Shown here in pieces: positions 1 to 5,052 of a stretch of DNA of 14,195 nucleotides. The first letter of the stretch is position 1. The number at the start of each line of letters is the position of its first letter. The position numbers were made by a program, and so were the translations under genes. This DNA is from Pontiellaceae bacterium (GTDB lineage: Bacteria; Verrucomicrobiota; Kiritimatiellia; Kiritimatiellales; Tichowtungiaceae), in the NCBI GenBank assembly GCA_029934215.1, contig JAOZMR010000049.1, positions 1 to 14,195 of the forward strand, read 5' to 3'. The notes under the pieces were generated by a model. It worked only from the letters and a program-made list of their open reading frames with translations. It was not told the DNA's origin and made no database searches.

Positions 1-1
1 A

Positions 2-913
2 TATGTCTTCGGGGTTCTGCTCAGCGTTTTGACCGGACTTCTCCTGCGCCGCACGGTGCTCAAGGGAGATGCCTCCACGTTTGTCATGGAGCTTCCGCCC
101 TATCACATTCCGACGCTAAACGGCGTGATGCATCACACCTGGAATAAGTTAAAAAGTTTCATTCTACGTGCAGGAAAAGTCATCATCATCGTCGTCGTGA
201 TTCTGAGCTTCCTCAACACCATCGGCACCGACGGTTCGTTTGGGAACGAAGATAGCTCCGACTCCGTATTGAGCTCGGTCGGCAAATCTATCACACCGAT
301 CTTCCGCCCCATGGGAATCACCGACGAAAATTGGCCCGCAACCGTCGGGCTATTCACCGGAATCTTCGCCAAAGAAGCCGTCGTTGGAACCCTCGACGCG
401 CTGTATCGTCAACTCGAGGGGGAAGAGACGAGCGGCGAAGAAGAAGCATTCAGCTTCTGGGACGGAATTGGTGGCGCCTTCGCCTCCATCCCCGCCGCCT
501 TCGACGGCTTCTCCGAAACCTTCGCCGACCCCATGGGCGTAGCCGGTTCTGGCGACGTTGAGGACTCCGCCGCCGTCGCCGAAGCGATGGAGATCGACAC
601 CGGAACGCTCGGATCGTTGCAACGCTACTTCGGCGGAAAAATCGCCGCGCTTTCGTATCTGCTCTTCATCCTCATCTACGCGCCCTGCGTTGCCGCCATC
701 GCCGCAACCCATCGCGAAACCAATTGGAAATGGGCCAGCTTCTCCGTTATTTACCTGACCGGACTCGCGTGGACAGTCTCCACGCTCTTCTATCAAATCG
801 GAACCTTTTCCGCGCACCCCGCCGCATCCACGAGTTGGATTTTAGGTTTAGCCGCCGCCGGCGCCCTGTTATATTTGGGCATGAAATGGAGTTCGAAGCG
901 TGACACAGAATAA
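2..913 (+). CDS. feoB: Ferrous iron transport protein B, C-terminal part (5' end outside window)
   Basis: FeoB is the inner-membrane Fe(II) importer, with an N-terminal G domain and a C-terminal gate-type membrane domain; only about 303 residues of the latter are here. The frame is open to the left edge, so the gene starts upstream. Visible family marks are MELPPYHIPT, followed by NKLKSFILRAGKVI leading into a hydrophobic helix, and GIFAKEAVVGTL, which belongs to the second half of the gate domain. Three further hydrophobic segments follow (around LLFILIYAPCVAAIAA, VIYLTGLAWTVSTLF and ILGLAAAGALLYLGM), then a short basic/acidic tail and TAA. A long acidic soluble insertion between KEAVVGTL and the last helices is typical of the E. 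coli-like FeoB type. The coding strand is C/A-rich. Neither feoA nor feoC is visible downstream. Identification is firm; the complete length cannot be judged. Confidence 0.95.
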   Translation, partial: YVFGVLLSVLTGLLLRRTVLKGDASTFVMELPPYHIPTLNGVMHHTWNKLKSFILRAGKVIIIVVVILSFLNTIGTDGSFGNEDSSDSVLSSVGKSITPIFRPMGITDENWPATVGLFTGIFAKEAVVGTLDALYRQLEGEETSGEEEAFSFWDGIGGAFASIPAAFDGFSETFADPMGVAGSGDVEDSAAVAEAMEIDTGTLGSLQRYFGGKIAALSYLLFILIYAPCVAAIAATHRETNWKWASFSVIYLTGLAWTVSTLFYQIGTFSAHPAASTSWILGLAAAGALLYLGMKWSSKRDTE

Positions 914-1030
914 TCTTTCAGTAAACAGGAAAGGATTAGTAGAACCATTTTTCGCATAAAATGTTTGGGTTTTGCGTGTAAACGTAGTTCGTTTTGTCTA
1001 AAAACCTTCAAGTTTTGAAACTCAAAAACG

Positions 1031-1075
1031 TCTCGTTGAACTGCCCCACTCGGGGCGAAACAAAGAGAACGGGAG
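1031..1075 (+). promoter_or_regulatory. Leader hairpin and ribosome binding site before the 1081 gene
   Basis: GCCCC (1043-1047) and GGGGC (1052-1056) form a five-pair stem with an ACTC loop. It is enclosed by TTG/CAA (1036-1038 with 1061-1063) and TCTC/GAGA (1031-1034 with 1065-1068). GGGAG at 1071-1075 lies 5 nt before the ATG at 1081. The nested stems could be a translational control element or a 5' stabiliser. I cannot assign a riboswitch class. The rest of 914-1080 shows no gene and no convincing terminator. Confidence 0.3.
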
Positions 1076-1080
1076 TAAGC

Positions 1081-1694
1081 ATGAAAAAAATGGTATTGAT
1101 TTTGGCACTATTTGCCGGAGCGGGATGGGCGGAGACGCTTTATGACTATGATGCGGACGGGCGGCTTCTTTCTGCAACCGCTGGCGGTGATTTTTCAATG
1201 CTTGATCCTACACCTGTTCATAATCTTTCTGATGTGATGGTGATGGGTGATGCCAATACGAATGGTATGCCGGATTCTCTCGAAGCTTATCTTGCGGAAA
1301 TTGGGGATCAGATTACGACCCGATGCAATGCGACAGTGATGGCGACGGTATGTGCGACTGGAATGAGTGGATGATGGGTACGAATCCATACCGTGCTGAT
1401 TCAAGTTTTGCATTGTGGGTTTCTGGAGTTTCGGGCGGCGGTGGACCGCTTGATCCATACGATTACACGGTGCGCTGGCAGTCTCTTCCGTTCAAAACCT
1501 ATTCGGTGGAGTACCGCTGGGATCTAACTGATCCGAATTGGATCGTAGGTGCAACCAATCTTGTGGCGACTCCTCCTGTGAATAGTTGGACGCATGAAGA
1601 CATTACAAACCGCCACGCATTTTATCGAATACTCACATATGTTCCGGTTCCGCCACCTCCGCCATCAACCAACACCACCGAAGAAGGAGGGTAA
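1081..1694 (+). pseudogene. Exported Asp-rich (thrombospondin-3-like) calcium-repeat protein, frameshifted
   Basis: The ATG at 1081 has GGGAG 5 nt upstream and opens a signal peptide (MKKMVLILALFAGAGWAE), then LYDYDADGRLL, which resembles a YD/RHS repeat, and GDANTNGMPDSLEAYL, an Asp/Asn-rich calcium-loop motif. In this frame translation turns to an unnatural sequence and stops at 1374. From about 1300 the family-like sequence continues in another frame: DYDPMQCDSDGDG and MCDWNEWMMGTNP (a second calcium loop), then a beta module (YTVRWQSLPFKTYSVEYRW through HAFYRI), a proline stretch (PVPPPPP) and TAA at 1692-1694. A single +1/-2 change around 1285-1310 would join the two halves into a secreted protein of about 204 residues. 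Function is unknown; such proteins often precede YD-repeat genes in PVC bacteria (family knowledge). It could be a real lesion or a sequencing error, but both neighbours downstream are broken too. Confidence 0.65.
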
Positions 1695-1699
1695 GAGTA

Positions 1700-1942
1700 A
1701 TGAAGAGGTTTATTTTATTGATCGGGTTGTTTTGTTTGTTCGCAGCAAGTTTGTTTTCGGAGAATATGACTCATCTTCCGGGTATTCAGATGAGGAACAC
1801 ACCATCGTTCGGGATGCTCGCGGCTTTAAAACTTCCGATGAAGCAGTAATCGGTCTCAAGCCTGCCTTCATCGAAGGCCAGCAAGAAAAGGTGTCTGAAA
1901 GAAAAGGTGTATGTGTATGAATCTATGAATTTCAATAAATGA
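1700..1942 (+). pseudogene. Small exported-protein frame with internal stop
   Basis: AAGGAGG at 1684-1690 sits 9 nt before the ATG at 1700, which opens a clear signal peptide (MKRFILLIGLFCLFAASLFS) and runs 49 codons to TAA at 1847-1849. The same frame ends again at TGA 1940-1942 after EKVYVYESMNFNK, overlapping the next ATG (1939) as ATGA, the layout of a coupled gene. Between about 1800 and 1895 another frame gives a more protein-like sequence (IVRDARGFKTSDEAVIGL, then KPAFIEGQQEKVSE). This suggests an ancestral gene of about 80 residues damaged by two compensating frameshifts. Alternatively only the 49-residue peptide is real. I recognise no family. Confidence 0.4.
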
Positions 1943-2549
1943 GACATAAACGAACAGCTTGTTTTCTTTCAATCCTGCTTGTGGCATTCGCCATGAGCGC
2001 GGTGGCTTCTGTTTCAAGTTTCCAATGTTTGGAAGAAAATTTTCCAAGCATTGGAAATATTGGTTCCGATTGTTCCAACCATTGGAAAACCGAATACGAC
2101 GCACTCTCTCGCCTGACAAAATCCATCCGCTCCACCGGTGCCGAAGAGAAAACGGGTTACAACGCGCTCGGCTACCGAACCTCATTTACGAATGCAGAAG
2201 GCAAAGTCATTTCATTTGGACTGGACGCACAAGGCCGTGTAACCAGCATCACCAACGCCATCAACAAGGTTACATCGTTTGGCTATAATTTGAATGGCAA
2301 CCTCGTTCAGAGGACAGATGCCGGAGGACAGACGACAGACTATAGCTTGAAAGAATGAATCGTCTAACCAACGTCGTTCACGAAAGCGTTTGGAAAGCAT
2401 CATTTGAATATAATGCGAACGGAAACAACGTAGCGCAAGCGTCCCCGCTGGCTGAAACGGACTCCAGCGGAACCATCACCCGCTACTACGTATGGGCAGG
2501 CTTCCAGCTTTTGGCGTACATCGAAGCCGACGGAACAACCCGCTGTTAT
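1939..2549 (+). pseudogene. YD-repeat (RHS-family) protein remnant, frameshifted and 3'-truncated
   Basis: RHS/YD proteins are large secreted or surface shells built from tandem repeats around G-x3-(Y/F)-x-Y-(D/N)-x-x-G. Here ATG 1939 starts a hydrophobic leader (FLSILLVAFAMSAVA), then an odd stretch encoded by palindromes (2020-2087), then repeats such as YDALSRLTKSI, YNALGYRTSFTNAEGK and FGYNLNGNLVQRTDAGG. The frame stops at TGA 2356-2358. The family sequence resumes in another frame with ERMNRLTNVVHES, FEYNANGNNVAQASPLAE, TDSSGTITRYYVWAGFQ and LLAYIEADGTTRCY, so an indel lies near 2345-2352. ASPLA running straight into ETDSSG also looks like a collapsed internal deletion, since these motifs normally lie far apart. 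Homology ends at codon TAT 2547-2549, the base before a perfect palindrome. The second frame runs on into repeat DNA and stops at 2687. No toxin or core cap remains, so I regard it as dead. Confidence 0.75.
2020..2087. repeat. Cluster of three TTCCAAnnnTTGGAA palindromes inside the YD-repeat frame
   Basis: Three 15-bp units with perfect 6-bp arms are visible: TTCCAATGTTTGGAA (2020-2034), TTCCAAGCATTGGAA (2042-2056) and TTCCAACCATTGGAA (2073-2087). They start 22 and 31 bp apart and sit just after the leader-peptide codons. In translation they give Phe-Gln-Cys-Leu-Glu and Ser-Asn-His-Trp-Lys style peptides unlike the rest of the protein. All arms are mutually complementary, so any unit can pair with any other. 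Confidence 0.85.
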
Positions 2550-2597
2550 CCCGAGCTTCTGAACATAGATATGCATATCTATGTTCAGAAGCTCGGG
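2550..2597. repeat. Perfect 48-bp palindrome with no spacer
   Basis: The arm CCCGAGCTTCTGAACATAGA plus TATG (2550-2573) is followed directly by its exact reverse complement (2574-2597), 24 of 24 pairs, centred on ATGCAT. Bases just outside (T2549 and T2598) do not pair, so the symmetry ends sharply. It lies exactly between the last RHS codon and the first base pairs of repeat copy A. Confidence 0.95.
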
Positions 2598-2598
2598 T

Positions 2599-2823
2599 TA
2601 GAAGGTCTCATCATTACCGCTCCTTTTTGGTCGCTTCTTTTTGGGGAATACAAAAAGCACGTTCGGAATACCTTTGGTCTGCCGTAAATCATTCTGCAAA
2701 AACTCTCTCCCTTCACCCGTAACGGAGCCGGGGCTATTTTCGCAGAATAATTGACGGCAGAATTATGGGACATTTCAATTTCGGTTTTTAACCGCGCTGA
2801 AAGCGAAGCGATAAATAATTTTT
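2599..2823. repeat. Composite inverted-repeat element, copy A (core inverted)
   Basis: The left part (2599-2678) matches the corresponding parts of copies B, C and D: TAGAAGGTCTCATCATT, the GCACGTTCGGAATACC segment, and the words around it. The core 2679-2760 is 82 bp bounded by imperfect inverted ends (CTGCCGTAAATCATTCTGC and its counterpart at the right). Its interior matches copies B and D only as reverse complement, about 77 of 82 positions by eye. The right part has AATTATGGGACAT and then GCGCTGAAAGCGAAGCGATA (2794-2813) plus AATAATTTTT, a 30-bp motif found again at 13422 and 13954. No transposase or other gene lies inside; the end of the broken RHS frame reads into it. Confidence 0.8.
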
Positions 2824-2959
2824 GCAGTCAAAAATAGTGACCATCGGGAACGGTTCAGGAGCGCAGAGAACGCAAAAGAAAAGGTTTCAATGGTTGGGAC
2901 CGTTCTTGTTCAGCTTTTTGTGAATAAAATTTTTATGCATCGCTTCGCAATGGATGTCT
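2824..2959. other. Non-coding gap between repeat copy A and the minus-strand gene row
   Basis: No gene is visible. GCGAAGCGAT at 2803-2812 pairs with ATCGCTTCGC at 2939-2948, so the region is enclosed by an inverted repeat. AGCGCAGAGAACGCAAAAG (about 2860-2878) resembles a common A/G-rich intergenic word of PVC genomes (recollection). TTTCAATGGTTGGGA (2885-2899) looks like a degenerate TTCCAAnnnTTGGAA unit. Transcripts from both sides converge here, but I see no clean hairpin plus U-tract terminator. Confidence 0.4.
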
Positions 2960-3370
2960 TTATAAATAAAAATCTTTGACCGCTTCTGGTTGGTAGATGA
3001 GTTTTTCGATTTTTATGTGCCTTAAACCCGATGGAACAACCCATTCAACAATGTTTCCAACACGATACCCTAGTATGGCGGTTCCTATTGGCGCTAGAAC
3101 CGAGATCGCTCCGGCGTCGATATCTGCGTCCGTTGGAAATACTAACCGGTATGTCATTTTTTCTGCTGTGTCGACGTCGCATAATAGTATTTCTGAGTTC
3201 ATCGTCACAACGTCTTTCGAAACGTCTTCGGGGTCAACTAGTTTGCCGCGATTTAGTTCAGCCGCCAAATCGTCCAGATCGTTGCGGTTTTTTCCGTTAA
3301 ATTCTACTGCAACTGCTATGAGTTCTTCTAAGCGGGTTTTGTCGAATTCAGTAATAAATAGGTCTCTGTT
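2960..3370 (-). CDS. GreA/GreB-family, Rnk-like protein; upstream part of the frame interrupted by TAA
   Basis: The open stretch gives about 136 residues, the usual length of Rnk-type proteins, which carry a short N-terminal helical part and the GreA/GreB C-terminal (FKBP-like) domain and bind RNA polymerase. Visible marks are LFITEFDKTRLEELI at the N-terminus, LVDPEDVSKDVVTMNSE, YRLVFPTDADI, ISVLAPIGTAILGYRVG and VEWVVPSG, ending in YQPEAVKDFYL. No ATG, GTG or TTG stands at the expected start. The same frame continues upstream through TAA (3373-3371) to an ATG at 3430, 2 nt after the uppP stop, encoding a basic 19-residue leader (MQKRNHNNNFRKNKKRRAA). So either one nonsense change (for example AAA to TAA) killed the gene, or translation restarts at a rare codon such as ATT (3355-3353), or this is an error. 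An internal TTG at 3268 would give only 102 residues, losing the N-terminal part. Family assignment is good; integrity is doubtful. Confidence 0.75.
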   Translation of the reverse strand, partial: NRDLFITEFDKTRLEELIAVAVEFNGKNRNDLDDLAAELNRGKLVDPEDVSKDVVTMNSEILLCDVDTAEKMTYRLVFPTDADIDAGAISVLAPIGTAILGYRVGNIVEWVVPSGLRHIKIEKLIYQPEAVKDFYL

Positions 3371-3432
3371 TTATGCGGCTCTTCTTTTTTTGTTTTTACG
3401 GAAGTTGTTGTTGTGGTTTCTTTTCTGCATCG

Positions 3433-4371
3433 CTATTTTATAAAGTGGTATAATACGCCGAAGGCGAGACCGATGCGGTAGATTCCAAATCCGATTAGCC
3501 CGTGTTTTGTGAGGTGTTGGACTAGGAATTTGACGCTGAAGCATGCAACGATTCCGCTGATGACGATGCCGGTGATGAGTGAGTCGAACCCTACGAATTC
3601 GGTGAGTGCATCCCATTGGGTGACGGTTTTGTAGAGCGTTGCTGCGGTGAGGGTTGGTAGCGCAAGGAGGAAGCTGAATTCTGCGGCGGCACTCATGCTG
3701 AGCCCTACGCCAAGCCCGGCGAGTATGGTGACCATGGACCGTGAGGTGCCGGGCCACATGGCGAGGCATTGTACGAATCCGATGATGAGTGCGGTGCGGA
3801 TGGTGAGTTCTGAGATTCCTTTACGGGGTCCTCGATCGCGGTGAAATATTTTCTTTTCGAAGATCATTACGATTCCGCCTACGGCGAGGGCGAGCGCGAC
3901 GGTGAGGGGGCTGAAGAGGTATGTGTCGATGGGTTTGTCGAGAAAGAGTCCGATGACTGCGGCCGGACAAAATGCGGCGATGATGTTGGTGAGTAGTTTG
4001 CGGCCTTCTTCGTGTTTGCCGATCAGCCCGAGAAGCATTTCGCGAATGCGTTGGAGGTATATGCCGAAGACGGCGAGGATGGCACCGAATTGGATGACGA
4101 TGTTGAAGGCGTTTACGGCGGGGTTCGGCGCCATGATGGGTCCAAGTAGTCCTGTGATGGGATCGCCGTTTTGGTCGTGCGCAAAGCCGCCTAGTTGGAG
4201 GGCTTCGACGGCGAGGATGAGGTGACCGGTGGAGGAGACGGGTAGGTATTCGGTGAGCCCTTCTACGGCGCCTAGGACCATCGCTTGTGGTAGACTGATT
4301 TTTTTTGTTTCGGCTGTGGCGAGGTGTGTTGCTGCGAGAAGTAGGAGGGCGATTAGTTTGTGTGTTTTCAT
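3433..4371 (-). CDS. uppP: Undecaprenyl-diphosphatase (UppP/BacA family)
   Basis: UppP is a multi-pass inner-membrane enzyme that dephosphorylates undecaprenyl diphosphate so that the lipid carrier can be reused for peptidoglycan and surface polysaccharides; overexpression gives bacitracin resistance in other species. Both family signatures are present: EGLTEYLPVSSTGHLIL (residues about 37-53) with the acidic catalytic region, and WPGTSRSMVTI (about 206-216) with the conserved Ser-Arg-Ser. Several hydrophobic helices fill the rest. I prefer ATG 4371 (312 residues), which opens with a hydrophobic segment (LIALLLLAATHLATA); a TTG at 4404 overlapping the udk stop would add 11 polar residues. The N-terminal hydrophobic stretch before the first conserved helix is an extra relative to many homologues and may be a signal-like segment. 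Downstream, 2 nt separate the stop from the ATG of the Rnk-like frame. Confidence 0.93.
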   Translation of the reverse strand: MKTHKLIALLLLAATHLATAETKKISLPQAMVLGAVEGLTEYLPVSSTGHLILAVEALQLGGFAHDQNGDPITGLLGPIMAPNPAVNAFNIVIQFGAILAVFGIYLQRIREMLLGLIGKHEEGRKLLTNIIAAFCPAAVIGLFLDKPIDTYLFSPLTVALALAVGGIVMIFEKKIFHRDRGPRKGISELTIRTALIIGFVQCLAMWPGTSRSMVTILAGLGVGLSMSAAAEFSFLLALPTLTAATLYKTVTQWDALTEFVGFDSLITGIVISGIVACFSVKFLVQHLTKHGLIGFGIYRIGLAFGVLYHFIK

Positions 4372-4400
4372 ATTGTTTGCCTGTGCGTTGGTTTTGTGGG

Positions 4401-5048
4401 TCAATTTGTGTCCATTAGTGAAGCTTCTTTCAATGCTTGGAAAAGATCAAGTAGCTGTTTGGTGTATTCGGGGGTTCCGCGTGGGGAGGAGTCGGTTACG
4501 CGGTCGGCGTGGGTTTTTGTGGGTTCGATGTGTTTGTGAAACATGGGTTCGACTTGTTCCGCCCAGCGTTTGCGTATCGTTTCTTCGTTTCGTGCGCGTT
4601 CTGCGCAGTCGCGAGCGATTCGACGGGCGAGGCAGGTTTTTTGTGGGACGTTGATGTAGATTTTGAAGTCGAAGATGTCGCGTAGTGCGGGGGTTGTGAA
4701 GAGAAAGAGTCCTTCTACGACGATAGTTTGTGCGGGGTGGATGGTGGTGGTTTCGGGTGCGCGTTTGTGTTCTGAGAATAGGTAGTGGGGGTGTTCGATT
4801 GTTTCGCCGTGTTTGAGTGCGGCGAGGTCGCGGGCGAGGTGCGCGAGGTCGATGGTTGCTGGGTCGTCAAAGTTCCAAGCATTGGAATCTGCGTCGGCGG
4901 GGAGGTTTTTGTAGTAGTTGTCTTGCGAGAGAAAGCAGGTGGTTTTGAGTGCCGTTGCTAGGTCCCGAGCGATGGTGGTTTTCCCAGAGCCTGATGCGCC
5001 TACGATTCCGATGATCACTGTGCTTTTCTTTGGTGTTTTGTGTTTCAA
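4401..5048 (-). CDS. udk: Uridine kinase
   Basis: Udk phosphorylates uridine and cytidine with ATP or GTP in pyrimidine salvage. From the chosen start the protein has 215 residues, normal for the family. It shows the P-loop GASGSGKTT (residues about 17-25), LSQDNYYKNLP, NFDDPATIDL (substrate-binding region), IVVEGLFLF (Walker-B-like strand with Glu) and RRIARDCAER (lid arginines). Start choice: TTG 5048 lies 4 nt after the upstream kinase stop (5055-5053) and 9 nt after GGAG (5058-5061 on this strand), and gives MKHKTPKKSTVIIGIVG. Longer starts (ATG 5084 or 5171) would overlap the kinase end and lack a ribosome site; GTG 5018 is an alternative. It is evidently translationally coupled to the hybrid kinase. 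A TTCCAAnnnTTGGAA palindrome falls in the Ser-Asn-Ala-Trp-Asn codons. Confidence 0.92.
   Translation of the reverse strand: MKHKTPKKSTVIIGIVGASGSGKTTIARDLATALKTTCFLSQDNYYKNLPADADSNAWNFDDPATIDLAHLARDLAALKHGETIEHPHYLFSEHKRAPETTTIHPAQTIVVEGLFLFTTPALRDIFDFKIYINVPQKTCLARRIARDCAERARNEETIRKRWAEQVEPMFHKHIEPTKTHADRVTDSSPRGTPEYTKQLLDLFQALKEASLMDTN
4873..4887. repeat. Isolated TTCCAAGCATTGGAA palindrome inside udk
   Basis: It is identical base for base and in orientation to the unit at 2042-2056. Here it is read through in frame by an intact enzyme gene, next to the conserved NFDDPATID segment. This could be coincidence or a member of the same dispersed family. Confidence 0.6.
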
Positions 5049-5052
5049 AGGG

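Noticed and set aside
350..817. A 155-codon minus-strand frame opposite feoB
   Set aside because: Gly/Asp/Glu-rich low-complexity translation opposite an unmistakable FeoB; shadow frame.
1031..1080. Glutamine (glnA-type) or other known riboswitch
   Set aside because: CGTT/AACG pairing and a GGAGTAAG word are faintly similar to that class, but the conserved core does not match and the downstream gene has no nitrogen role.
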